Positions 52,555 to 62,500 of a stretch of 64,000 nt of DNA are shown here, one piece after another. This stretch comes from Lentisphaerae bacterium ADurb.Bin082. Lineage in GTDB: Bacteria; Verrucomicrobiota; Lentisphaeria; Oligosphaerales; Oligosphaeraceae. The DNA lies in the NCBI GenBank assembly GCA_002070945.1, contig MWEG01000108.1, forward strand, positions 1-64,000, in the 5' to 3' direction. Positions within the stretch are counted from its first letter, which is position 1. Every line of letters begins with the position of its first letter. The position numbers and the translations under genes were made by a program. Below the pieces are notes generated by a model. That model was not told where the DNA came from. It worked only from the letters and a program-made list of their open reading frames with translations, and ran no database searches.

Positions 52555-53106
52555 TCAGCGCAACACGGCTCTCAGTTGATCGGGGTCGCGATAGACATTG
52601 ACCGGGCCGGTTTTGTTGACGCCGATAAAGGGGATGCCCGCTGAAATCAGGCCGGGCAGATAGTCCAGCGGACGTTCGTACAGATTGGTGGTGCAGCTTG
52701 ACATGAGAGACCAGCACAGCGCGTTGGAACGGTTATAGGCCTCCTGGGTGACGATGAATTTGCTGCGGTTATGTGACTGCACTTCCAGGTTCACCTTCAC
52801 CGTCAGACCGGCGCCTGCTGGATTGGCGGCTGGCGTCATACCCTTGTAGGACAAGGCGTTGCTGACGTATTTCGTCAGGGCGTCCCGCAACACGGCGTCA
52901 GTGACGTCTGGCGACACGACCACGACAAAGTCATTCGTATATGCCACGGGCGGTGCCGGTACCCGAGCCGTAATCTGAGCCACTTTGGTTTTGTTGACGC
53001 TGATCAAGTAGGCGACGCTGTTTGGGTCTGTGGCGTCATATTGCGAACGGCAGCCGGTCAGAGCCAAAACACAAACCATTGAGATGACGCCAAGAGTTTT
53101 CAACAT
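52555..53106 (-). CDS. Small predicted lipoprotein of unknown function
   Basis: The 183-residue protein has a lipoprotein signal with the cysteine at position 19 (VLALTGCRS) and a soluble alpha/beta body. I do not recognise the family; a strand-loop pattern such as VVVVSPDVTDAVLRDALTKY and NLEVQSHNRSKFIVTQ could suggest a small secretion- or envelope-associated fold. AAAGGAG precedes the ATG. It is transcribed towards the megaenzyme gene. Confidence 0.75.
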   Translation of the reverse strand: MLKTLGVISMVCVLALTGCRSQYDATDPNSVAYLISVNKTKVAQITARVPAPPVAYTNDFVVVVSPDVTDAVLRDALTKYVSNALSYKGMTPAANPAGAGLTVKVNLEVQSHNRSKFIVTQEAYNRSNALCWSLMSSCTTNLYERPLDYLPGLISAGIPFIGVNKTGPVNVYRDPDQLRAVLR

Positions 53107-53320
53107 GAGAGTACGCTCCTTTCAGGAATGGGGGCAAACAAATAAGGCATTAATATGCTACGGCATGATTTCATGCCAAGCTGAACTTGGTCTTGATAGA
53201 AATAATTTATTGCGGCTACCTGCGATTGTCAATGCGCGACATGATGTTTGCCAAGTCTCAAGGCTATTGGTCACCGATTGATAATGGTCATCCCGACAAC
53301 ATGTTTTCAGCGCTAACTGT

Positions 53321-53500
53321 AGTGCCCCTACGGGGCACCAGTTTGGGGGTATGCCTCCCCCAGGCTGAAGCCTGGGGTTAAGCATGGTTAAGCGCCTACG
53401 GCGCATAGTAATGTGACTTTAAGCATGGTGCATCTGTGCCGGCTGAAAGCCTGTGTAAGACACGTGTCTTCGCACCACCCGTCCACCAACGTCCGTAGCT
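53321..53500 (+). repeat. Composite repeat copy R6 (hairpin module and short array)
   Basis: The hairpin module is at 53321-53405 (GTGCCCCTACGGGGCAC, a fully paired variant of the first hairpin; CCCCAGGCTGAAGCCTGGGG; GCGCCTACGGCGC). The link GTGCCGGCTGAAAGCCTGTG is at 53436-53455, followed by two degenerate GTCCA units (53480-53493). Confidence 0.85.
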
Positions 53501-53514
53501 GCAGAGCTGCAAAT

Positions 53515-53620
53515 GCCCTGAAAGGGCGAGACATACCAGCCCAGGGCAAGCAAAGCCCGCCAAGGGCGAGCGACGCCCTGGGTGAGGTAATGTATAATTT
53601 TGAGTCCTGAAAGGGCGACA
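53515..53620. repeat. REP-like palindrome cluster
   Basis: GCCCTGAAAGGGC (53515-53527) is followed by a long stem of CCCAGGGC (53540-53547) with GCCCTGGG (53575-53582) enclosing GCCCGCCAAGGGC (53555-53567). A second CCTGAAAGGGCGACA starts at 53606. Such nested palindromes resemble REP elements mobilised by RAYT transposases; no transposase gene is in this window. The rest of 53107-53750 shows no gene. Confidence 0.65.
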
Positions 53621-53750
53621 CAAAAATGCCGCTGTGGCTAAAAGACAACATAAAGGCATGCAAGTATTCATCACAAAATTTCGCGCATTGCCCAAAAAAT
53701 AGGTTATGGACGGCAGTCCACCCTAGGGAATTATGGGGCGGACTTTGTGG

Positions 53751-54488
53751 TTATTTTTCGGGTTCGAGCTTCCCCCAGAGCGGCACTTTGATTTCGCCGC
53801 CGAGGATGACGGCTTTGAGCAGCATATCCGATTTTGTCTTCACTTCCGGGTAGGGGATTTGTGCGCTCCATTCCACTGGGTTGTTTTCATCCGTCGGCAG
53901 CAGTTGCAGCTTGTCTTCTCCGTTCATGCGCAGCATGACCATGCAGTAGGCGTCATAGAAGCGCACCATCACATCTTCGGCAGGTTCCTTGAGGAAAACC
54001 CGTATTTCGAGGCGGTCGTCTATGCGTTTGGTTTCAATCCGGTACTCCGGTTTCTGCACTTGCTTGAGGTATTTGAAATGCACGATCAGGCCGTGCAGAT
54101 CGAAGCGCAGAAATGGCCTGGGCCTATCAGAAGTCAGTTTGACTGCGAATATCCCGGTCTGCGGACTGGCGATCATGCCGAAGCCGCCGGTGAGTCCGCT
54201 GCCAGTGAACCCGAAGCCGCGATATCCTTCGAGCATTGAATAGCCGACGATTTCCCCGCAGAACCAGGGATATGCCGGGTCAGCAGGCACATAGCGCCCG
54301 GAGTTATAGCTTTCTCCGGGCGCGATGGTGAAGCCGCCTTCTGGATGCGCGGCAAATTTCAAGCCTTCCCACCAGCCGGAAATATCCACCCCGTCTTCCA
54401 GCCACAGGGTGTTGCCATCCGGATTTTCCTTGAAATCAGCCAGCAGGGGAAAAGCCACGGCAAGCAAAAGGAGACAGAAGCATCTCAT
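53751..54488 (-). CDS. Secreted protein of unknown function
   Basis: The 245-residue protein has a signal peptide (MRCFCLLLLAVAFPLLA), and GAGGAG precedes the ATG at 54488. The mature part is almost all beta strand with many Gly and aromatic residues (GYRGFGFTGSGLTGGFGM). I do not recognise a family; a lectin-like or carbohydrate-binding sandwich is possible. It starts 14 bases after the stop of the glycosidase at 54503 on the same strand, so it is probably in the same transcript. Confidence 0.75.
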   Translation of the reverse strand: MRCFCLLLLAVAFPLLADFKENPDGNTLWLEDGVDISGWWEGLKFAAHPEGGFTIAPGESYNSGRYVPADPAYPWFCGEIVGYSMLEGYRGFGFTGSGLTGGFGMIASPQTGIFAVKLTSDRPRPFLRFDLHGLIVHFKYLKQVQKPEYRIETKRIDDRLEIRVFLKEPAEDVMVRFYDAYCMVMLRMNGEDKLQLLPTDENNPVEWSAQIPYPEVKTKSDMLLKAVILGGEIKVPLWGKLEPEK

Positions 54489-54502
54489 AATTGTTTCTCC
54501 TC

Positions 54503-57217
54503 TCAGGGCAGCAGTTCGAATTCGTAGAGTTCTGCTTCTTTGGGGACGAATTCCAGCCTGATTTTGACCGTAGTCAGTTGTTTTCCAAAGTCGAGTTCAA
54601 GCAGGTATTTGTCTTCGCTGCGTTTTGCTTCCGGGACGATCCACTTGCCGAATTTCCATATCTTGAACGTCAGTCCTTGCAGATTCCAGCCGTGGATTTT
54701 GGCCTTGCTGAATTTCGGCACAAAGGTCGTGAAGGCCATTTCGTACCAGAGGGAATCCGCGGCAATATTGCGTGGCATCCAAGCGGAGACATCGATCACG
54801 CCGTCAAACATTTTGTCTTGCTGCTCCATGGCGTTTTGCAGGTCGTAGGGGCGTGCTGGCGGGGCACTCAATTCAATCTCCCGGCCGCGGCCAAACAACA
54901 GGTTGCCGCGCTGACGCCGGGCTGCCTCTGCCTGGGCGATGCGTTCCCGCAGAGCAGAGATGCTCTCAAGGCCAGCATCCATTTTTTCCGAGGTCAGCAG
55001 CACTACCTCGTACGGCGCAAGCTCCAAGGCCAGACGGCCATTTTCCGGACGATGCTCGCCGCTGTCGCGGAAGCGGTAGAGGAGCTTCTCTGCTGCCGGA
55101 AACTCGAATTTTTGCGGTTCAGTCAGCACATTGACCAGCAGGTACAAGGTTTTTCCATCTGCTTTGAAGACGCGGATATCCTGGTCGCCGAGGCGTTCGG
55201 AGTCTTCCGCCGTGAGCAAGGGTGCGAGGCGGTCAAGCGACACATAGATGAAGTCGCAGCCCAAGCTGAGTTCTGGCCTGGCAGCATGGTCATACCAGAT
55301 GTAGGGGGTGAGGCCTTGACCGCCGCAGCAGACGCTGGCCCAGATCGAGGCATTGGTCTCGTCAAAAGTAGGATAAGCAGCATAGAAGTTATTGAATGAG
55401 TAGCAGAAGGTCTGTGGCGTGAGCATCAGCACTTTGTCTGGCCGCTGCAAGCGTTCGACATCAGCGCACATATCGCGGACTCGGGCGATGCTCACATTCA
55501 GGGCGCGTTCTCCTTTTTCATTGACCGTGGGACTGGTATAGGGATGCGGATTGATGATATCAGCGCATTCGATGTAACGCACGGGGGCGCGGGAGATAAT
55601 CATCACCAGACGGGTCGGATCGTGCTTTTTGCAGAATTCATAGATATGGCGCAGGTACACCGGGGAAAGTCCGCGGCATTCTGGTTCGTCGGAGATATAA
55701 TAGACGATTCTCGGGTTATCCCGGTTTTTTTCGATGGCCGCCAAGAGCGCATCAAACACTTTTTGCGACGGTTCGCGGTCGAAGACTGCTTCTTCGGTTT
55801 CAATGCCTTTGCCTATCAGGCGGGCGATCTCCAGCCCAATCCATCCGTCCAGGTTGAAGGGGTGCTTAGCTGCTTGGGTTGGGTATTTTTCATTGAAGGC
55901 CTTAGAGCAGACCCAGCCCGGGCCGCCATACCAGCCCAGCAGAAATTCCGGTTTGCCGTTGACAATCACTCGGCCGTTGCGGACCCAGGCCCTGGCCTTG
56001 TTGATTCGGCGCACGGTTCTGGCAAGCTCGCCGAGCTTCACCGGGATATCGCCGGGAATCTGCGAGATGTCGATGTCAAATTCGGCTTTCCGGCCGGCTA
56101 CCTTCAAGTGATGCGGAGTCCCGGCCACTTCCAGGGTGATTTCTTCGGCTGGGATATTGACTTCGACAAAGCCTTGCAGGCGTTTGTCAGCCTCGCCGGG
56201 ATAGAAATTGCCGGCATATTGCGGTGAAGTGAAGACCAGTTTCAGGGGTGAGGCATCAACCAGCACCGGGAAGCCGCGTTCATGCACTGTCTTGCCGCTT
56301 GCCGCCTGTCGCAAGATGAAGTTGACCTGATTCCGGCCGGCTTGAGGCAGCTGCACTTGAGAGGAAATCGTGTTGCTTCCGCTTTTCAGGTTAAGCTTGA
56401 AGGTCTGGCCGCAGGTTTCCAGCAGATATTCCCCGGCTGGCGCCGCACCTAAGATGATGACAGTTTCCAGGGTGCCGCTGAAACCCTCGGCATTGCGGCT
56501 GCTAGTCTTGAAAGTAGCCGAATCGACTCGCAAATCACAGGCATTGGGCTTGCCGGGCATTCCGGTGAACTTGTTGAAGAGGTCGGTTTCATGGTTGGAA
56601 TAATTCAGGGCGCTCCAAGTGCTGTTTTCATGACGGCCAGGAGAATAGCGCGCTACATTGGCCAGCCAGGTGCTTTTCCATGCTGAAGCAGGAGTCATGT
56701 ACAAGCTCGCCAGTGGGATTTTGACTTCGAGACACCAGCCGCCAGGAACTAAACGGGCGCTGTATTCCCAGGCCGGAGAATAAGCGTCTGGAGTGATATT
56801 TCCCCGCTCTGCATAGAATTGCTGCCAGCTGGCCCCGCCGGCGCTGACGACAAACTGATAGAATTCATCGCCAATCCCAGTAGGCACGAGGAAAATTTCC
56901 ACCACATCATTGGTCCAGGGATTGGAATGCGGGCCTTTTTTCAGGTCGGCTCGGGTCTCTCCTGGGTCATCGCAAGTGACGGCAAAATAGAGGTTCTCTT
57001 CATCTGCCAGGGCCTTGAAAGAGGTTTTCAGAATTGGGTCGGTTTTCCCGGCTGACTTGAGCAGGCGGAATTCACCGGCTGCTGGCGCGGCGGCCTGCCA
57101 GCTGGGTTCATCAAATTGGCCGTCAATACGCAGGTTTTCGGCCGAGCCGACCTTGTATTCGGCCGCTCCAACGGACAGGGCTGTCAGCAAGCTAAGGCAA
57201 ATCAAATGTGTTTTCAT
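54503..57217 (-). CDS. Secreted glycosidase-like protein with N-terminal CBM9-like domain
   Basis: The 904-residue protein has a signal peptide (MKTHLICLSLLTALSVGAA), which fixes the start at 57217 even though the Shine-Dalgarno is poor. Residues about 22-230 match a CBM9-like domain (LRIDGQFDEPSWQAA; NDVVEIFLVP). Residues about 240-400 are beta sandwich. A TIM barrel begins near 415 (LLGWYGGPGW) with IVYYISDEPECRG near 520, where a catalytic Glu is likely. It is followed 14 bases later by the small secreted protein gene. It resembles the glycosidase at 25563 in its barrel motif. Confidence 0.72.
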   Translation of the reverse strand: MKTHLICLSLLTALSVGAAEYKVGSAENLRIDGQFDEPSWQAAAPAAGEFRLLKSAGKTDPILKTSFKALADEENLYFAVTCDDPGETRADLKKGPHSNPWTNDVVEIFLVPTGIGDEFYQFVVSAGGASWQQFYAERGNITPDAYSPAWEYSARLVPGGWCLEVKIPLASLYMTPASAWKSTWLANVARYSPGRHENSTWSALNYSNHETDLFNKFTGMPGKPNACDLRVDSATFKTSSRNAEGFSGTLETVIILGAAPAGEYLLETCGQTFKLNLKSGSNTISSQVQLPQAGRNQVNFILRQAASGKTVHERGFPVLVDASPLKLVFTSPQYAGNFYPGEADKRLQGFVEVNIPAEEITLEVAGTPHHLKVAGRKAEFDIDISQIPGDIPVKLGELARTVRRINKARAWVRNGRVIVNGKPEFLLGWYGGPGWVCSKAFNEKYPTQAAKHPFNLDGWIGLEIARLIGKGIETEEAVFDREPSQKVFDALLAAIEKNRDNPRIVYYISDEPECRGLSPVYLRHIYEFCKKHDPTRLVMIISRAPVRYIECADIINPHPYTSPTVNEKGERALNVSIARVRDMCADVERLQRPDKVLMLTPQTFCYSFNNFYAAYPTFDETNASIWASVCCGGQGLTPYIWYDHAARPELSLGCDFIYVSLDRLAPLLTAEDSERLGDQDIRVFKADGKTLYLLVNVLTEPQKFEFPAAEKLLYRFRDSGEHRPENGRLALELAPYEVVLLTSEKMDAGLESISALRERIAQAEAARRQRGNLLFGRGREIELSAPPARPYDLQNAMEQQDKMFDGVIDVSAWMPRNIAADSLWYEMAFTTFVPKFSKAKIHGWNLQGLTFKIWKFGKWIVPEAKRSEDKYLLELDFGKQLTTVKIRLEFVPKEAELYEFELLP

Positions 57218-57368
57218 GGAGCTTTTGTTCTTTCTTATATGGTGGTTATCCCGAGGTGCCAAGCCACGGCTAAACCGCAGCGCAGAGGCCTAAGTAACGC
57301 TTTAATTAAAGTTCTGTTGACTGATTTTAGTCGAATGGAAATTGATGTTTTATAACGTCCCACGCTCG

Positions 57369-59327
57369 TTAATATTCGAACACAACCAGGGCGTATCCTG
57401 AGGCTTCAGGCAGCGTGACCCGGCAGTATCCGTCCTCCTCGGTATGCGGGAGAAGTTGTCGTGACGGTGCCAGATAGACTGAACGGACTTTTTTCCCGTC
57501 GCAACGCAGCTGTATCTCGACATCTCGGAGCAGGATACGGTCTTCAATCAATGCAAAATTCCCGCGCTTTTCCTGCGCATAGGCGACGATATGCACCATT
57601 TCATAGCGGTCTTTACGCTGCACTATCGCCCGGGCGCAACCTGGCAGGCCAGATACTCGCAGTTGCGGGCGTGGAACCAGGTCGTTCAGCACATTGCCCA
57701 GCAATTGGCGCAGATGCAGGGAAGCCCGCGTCCAGTAGCCCTGGAAGATTTCGCCGGCGATGTAAACGATATTGCCCTTGACCGCCAGGAACGGTTCGTC
57801 AGTCGCGGCCTGCGGCGGGGTGTAATAGTTGCCTCGAAGGCCATCCCAGCCGAAATTCACGTAGGGCTTGACGCAGCGCATCTCTACCTTCGCTCCGGAA
57901 GCGGCGGCAGTGGAGCAGCCCGAGGCGTAAACTGACAAGGCCATCCCCTCGGCTAAACCGGCGGCAAAGGCGCCCTCGGACTGGAAATACAGCGGGTCGT
58001 AGGCAATTTTTCCTTGATAACTCACCGGCCAATCCGTTGACAGAGCAAAGGCCGAGCCAGCCGAATCAAGACCGGAAGCAGCGGAGGCAAGGATTTTGCC
58101 GCCCTTGGCCAGATGTCGGCGCACCCTTGCGACTATTTCGTCCGTGAACGTCACCTTGTCAGGGAAAATCAGCAGCTGATACTTGTCCCAGGAAGCGAAT
58201 TCGCTGACCACGTCAAACTGATATTTAAGTTCATCCAGCATGCGTACCGCTCCTTGTGCAGACGGCTTTGGAGCATAGAGTTCGCGCATGGCGGCGCTGT
58301 TGCAGACAATCGCGATTTCGTTGTCATTGACGGCATCCAGCGACCATTCGTCATACTGCTGCATATTGGCATAGACTTTCTTGATCAAGTCAAATATCGG
58401 CTGTTCGAGGTCGCCGCGGGGGTGCAGATGTCCGCCGACATCTGGGCGCATTCCATTGGCAACTCCATAGAACATATCCGCTTCCAGGCTGATTTCGTCT
58501 CTGACGCAGCCGAAGTCTCCCCAGTCATCAAAACGTCCGTTCATGTTCAAGACGCTCTTATTTGTGCCGGCCAGCGTCCGCAGGTAATGTGCTGGCAGCA
58601 TATAATGGTCTATTCCCCAGGCTGATACGCTTTCCGCTTCCAGGTGGCTGAGATGTTCGATGTAGTGTTCCACTGGGCGGCCGTTGAAGAATAGCAGGGC
58701 ATCCGGCTTAACCGCCTTGATGCCATCTATCAGTTTGCTGCACATCCGATTGCAGGAGAAATTACTGAAACTGCGTACTTGTTCGAGGCTTTTCCAGTCT
58801 ATTCCTTTTTCCTTCATTTCCGTGATGCAGCGCTGGCAGACGCAATCAGAGGCGCCCAGGCAATCGAAAAAGAAGCCATCTACCTTGTAGTTATCCAGCA
58901 ATTCCAAGGCCATTTTCAGCAGATGGTCCCCAAAGCCGGAATTATAGCAGATTTGGCGGAAGAATGGGCTGTCCTTGCATTTTAAGCGCTGTTCCATTTG
59001 AAACGGGACATCGGCCCATTCCAGGTGCGCCAGCATTTCTTCTTCACTGAGATGCGCGTTGAAATACAAGCTCAACGTGATGTTTTTCCGCCAGCAGGCT
59101 TCTGACAACTCCCGAATCAAATCGAATTTCAGGGAAGGATGCCGCGTTCCGATCTTAGTGTTGTAGTAGGCATTGCCCTGGTTGCAGCGGGCATGGAAGG
59201 TCAGAAAATCAACGCCGCAGGAGCTTATCTGATCCGTAAAAGCCTCGGCATCAAAATTCACTCCGACTTCCGGATTGGTGGCCATAGTATGGAAATCATA
59301 AAAAAGCGCATACTTGAATTTCGCCAT
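57369..59327 (-). CDS. Cytoplasmic glycosidase with trimerisation-type domain (GH29/GH42-like)
   Basis: The 652-residue protein lacks a signal peptide. A TIM barrel (about 1-340) opens with FYDFHT, continues through FLTFHARCNQGN, and includes VDGFFFDCLG, whose Asp could be a nucleophile, followed by a CVCQRCI cysteine cluster. Residues about 355-560 look like the Rossmann-like beta-galactosidase trimerisation domain (KYQLLIFPDKVTFTDEIV). The Shine-Dalgarno is weak. It is divergent from the GH42-like gene at 59586, with a strong inverted repeat between them. Confidence 0.7.
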   Translation of the reverse strand: MAKFKYALFYDFHTMATNPEVGVNFDAEAFTDQISSCGVDFLTFHARCNQGNAYYNTKIGTRHPSLKFDLIRELSEACWRKNITLSLYFNAHLSEEEMLAHLEWADVPFQMEQRLKCKDSPFFRQICYNSGFGDHLLKMALELLDNYKVDGFFFDCLGASDCVCQRCITEMKEKGIDWKSLEQVRSFSNFSCNRMCSKLIDGIKAVKPDALLFFNGRPVEHYIEHLSHLEAESVSAWGIDHYMLPAHYLRTLAGTNKSVLNMNGRFDDWGDFGCVRDEISLEADMFYGVANGMRPDVGGHLHPRGDLEQPIFDLIKKVYANMQQYDEWSLDAVNDNEIAIVCNSAAMRELYAPKPSAQGAVRMLDELKYQFDVVSEFASWDKYQLLIFPDKVTFTDEIVARVRRHLAKGGKILASAASGLDSAGSAFALSTDWPVSYQGKIAYDPLYFQSEGAFAAGLAEGMALSVYASGCSTAAASGAKVEMRCVKPYVNFGWDGLRGNYYTPPQAATDEPFLAVKGNIVYIAGEIFQGYWTRASLHLRQLLGNVLNDLVPRPQLRVSGLPGCARAIVQRKDRYEMVHIVAYAQEKRGNFALIEDRILLRDVEIQLRCDGKKVRSVYLAPSRQLLPHTEEDGYCRVTLPEASGYALVVFEY

Positions 59328-59422
59328 GGGCCGAGACCTTTTTCGTTGGGGTGTTGATGTTGCGGCTATAGACCAGACGAAAAATTCGACTGAATCATTG
59401 ATTGCGGCGCCTTAGGTTTGAA

Positions 59423-59461
59423 TTGCAATTCCGGGTGGAAAAGTCGCCCCCGTAATTGCAA
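59423..59461. promoter_or_regulatory. 13-bp inverted repeat in a divergent glycosidase promoter region
   Basis: TTGCAATTCCGGG (59423-59435) and CCCGTAATTGCAA (59449-59461) are inverted copies with 12 of 13 positions matching. The gap is 258 bases between divergent glycosidase genes, a natural place for a shared operator. No further gene is seen in the gap. Confidence 0.6.
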
Positions 59462-59508
59462 AACATCAAATCCAGGTTAACTTTATTTTGCTTCTGCCCC
59501 TCCTTGTT

Positions 59509-59536
59509 TTGTATGGATGGGGTTACTCCCTATAAA
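59509..59536 (+). promoter_or_regulatory. Candidate promoter of the GH42-like gene
   Basis: TTGTAT (59509-59514) and TATAAA (59531-59536) are separated by 16 bp, about 50 bases before the start codon at 59586. Confidence 0.5.
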
Positions 59537-59585
59537 ATAAGGGTTCTTATACACCTTGTCAAACATCTATTCCCAGGTGAATACC

Positions 59586-62500
59586 ATGCCAGACAAAAAC
59601 CATCCTTACGATAAACTTTCCGGAAAAGTGGTTACTCCCCACATAAAATGGGCGATTCCATACTGTCAAGGAAGGACAAGGGCTTTGGTCATCGCTCCTG
59701 TTTTAGGACAACGCGAGACAGTTGAATTAGCCCAGAGGTTAAGCCTTGACTACACCGCGCTGATGACGCATGGTTATCATGAAATGTATCAGGATCGCAA
59801 ATGGCTGCCTCATGCAGTTCCCGTCGCAGAAGTTGACAAAATTGTCCAAAAAAAGCTAAAGAAGTTTTATGATGTGATTTTGATTGGAAAAGTATCGTGG
59901 GAAATCCTCCCGGACTATGTGCAGGCGTGGATTAAGGAACAAGTTCTCCAAGGAACTGGCCTGGTTTATGTATGCCCATATAACAGCAGAAAAATAGACT
60001 CTTTGTTTACCAGTCAAAAGGCGGCTGATGATGAACCATTTATTACGGACTGCGTTCCCTTGAAATCATTGCCAGTTCTCCAAGACTTGGATGAGAAAGA
60101 GATCTTTGGGTTCAGTTTGTCGGGCAAGGGCAGGGTGGCAAAAATAAATTATGGCGAACAACAATGGGGCGAGCTGCACAGTCTTACTCCAGCAGGAGCG
60201 TATGCAGACTGGTCGCTGAATTATGACTATTATCACAGCCTCTTAGCTAAGGCCGTGCTTTGGGCAGCCCGTAAGGAATCTGATGTCGGCATACGCGACA
60301 TGAAGAATATTGGCGGTGCGTTGACCATGAAAATCATGAATGGAGGCGCACAGCGCAAACAAGTTCAATTTGAGCTAGTTATCAGGGACAGGGACAACAA
60401 TATCGAAAACAGGCAGGAGAGCCAGGTCAAATTAGCCCAGGGCGAACAAGAGTTTTCCTTTCGTCTTCCAGTATTGAAAGGAGGATTGCATTTTCTGGAT
60501 GTATGGGTGAAGGAGGAAGGCAAGACACTGAACTGGAAGTCAACATCGGTGACGATTGCCCCAGAATGCAGCATTGAGAAGATTATCCTGGACAAGGTGA
60601 GCTATCAAGCGGAAGACATAGTGAAGGGAAGGATTGTCTTGAGCCAGATGCCGGGAAAGGAATCATGGCTGGCAATCCGGATGCTTGACCATTTCGGAAG
60701 AGTCATGGCCGATGAACAATCAGCGCCTGTCAAGAAAGAGGTGGATTTTTCCTTTGAAATCAAAGAGCCTTTGTCATTATTGTTGACCATTGAAGCTGAA
60801 CTTTTGGACGGCAACCTAATAATCAGCGTGCTGAAAAAAGAGTTCCCGGTTGTGCGAAAAAAGATAGACGACTATTTTTTCGCAATGTGGGTTGAGGTTT
60901 GTGACAACCACTTAGGCTACTTAGCGCTTCAGCAATTCCAGGCGCTGGGAGTGGATTTTGATTATGCGCAGCCATCCCCTGAACTCTACCATAAAGCCGC
61001 AAAGGCAAATTTAGGGATCATTCCATATTTTTCAAGAAGTTTCTTCCCTGGTTATGGTTACAGGGAAATGGACCAGGACACCTTGGTAAGAACACCTTGC
61101 TTCACAAATACGGCATTTCGCGCAAACTTGAAAAAGAGCTTGCAGCAGAATGCTCAACTCAATAAAGCGTACAGTCCCTATTACAGTTTGAGCATCAATG
61201 GCGGGTTGTCACCTCTCCGCTGCATTACGCCGCTCGATCTTTGCTTTTCTCCGACATGCCAAAAACATTTTCAGGAATATCTGAAAAAAGAATATCAAGA
61301 CCTGAATGCATTGAATAAAGAATGGGAAACAGATTTTCAATCATGGGATGACGTGCAGGCAATGACCTTTGTCCAGGCGAAAAGGCGCGCCAATTTTGCG
61401 CCTTGGGCCGATCACCGGATGCATAAGGAACAAGTTTTTACTGAAATAAACTGTTTTTCCCGGGATGCTATCCTGGAGATTGACCCTGACGCAGTCATTG
61501 GGCTTGATGAACCCAATGCTACCAGCAGCTACAATGGCTATGACTGGTGGTGCCTGATGAGAGAGCTTGATTTCTGCAATCCGTATTTCGGCAAGTGGCA
61601 TTGGCGAGACGACCAAATAGAATTGGCGAGATGTTTTATAAAAAACAAAAACGCACCAAGAGGAATATGGTTTGGCTCGTATTGGCGAAAGGAAAATTTC
61701 AACCGGTTCATTCCGTGGCAATCTTTGTTTAATGGCATGAATGGCGTTTATTGGTGGGTAGGAATCGCTTCCAGGAATTCTTCTATCGGAGCTCTTACAC
61801 CAGATTTCGAGCCGCTGCCTTATTTTTCACAGGCCTTGGAAGAAATCAATGAAATCAAAAGCGGCATTGGAAAGCTGCTGATGAACAGCGTAAGAGAGCA
61901 TGACAAAATAGCGATTTATTATTCGCCTTATTCTGTCCACGCAGCAACTGTCGATGCCAATGCGCAGCTGCCGCCGGAAAAGTTTCCGGAAGAAGGAATC
62001 ATCGCAGATTGCCTGTCATTGCCGGACACGCCAACGCAGTTCGGTTCAAGCTACCCGCTGTATCGGTCGCAACAGGCGCTGATGACGGTTCTTGAGGATA
62101 TCGGACTGCAATATGACTTTGTCGCGCATGAACAGATAGAGTCTGGTGAGTTCAACGAAAGCGAGTATAAAGTTTTGATTTTGCCATATACTCAAGCGCT
62201 ATCCAAGAAGGAATCAAAAGAAATAAAAGCATTTGTTCATCATGGAGGCATGGTTATTGCTGACCGCATCCCAGGAGTCATGGACGAACATTGTAAAAGC
62301 CTGCCATGCTCGTCGCTGCAAGAGATGTTCAGCGATGTTGGCACAAGGCCGAAAGTCAACAAGTACGGCCAAGGAAAAGCTGTCTGCCTGCATGATTTTC
62401 TCGATGACTATGTGTTCTCGCTCAGGATGAAAGGGCAAGAAAAAGAAAAAAGAGAGAAAATAAGGGAAATCCTGGAATCAGCAGGCGTCAAGCCCAAATT

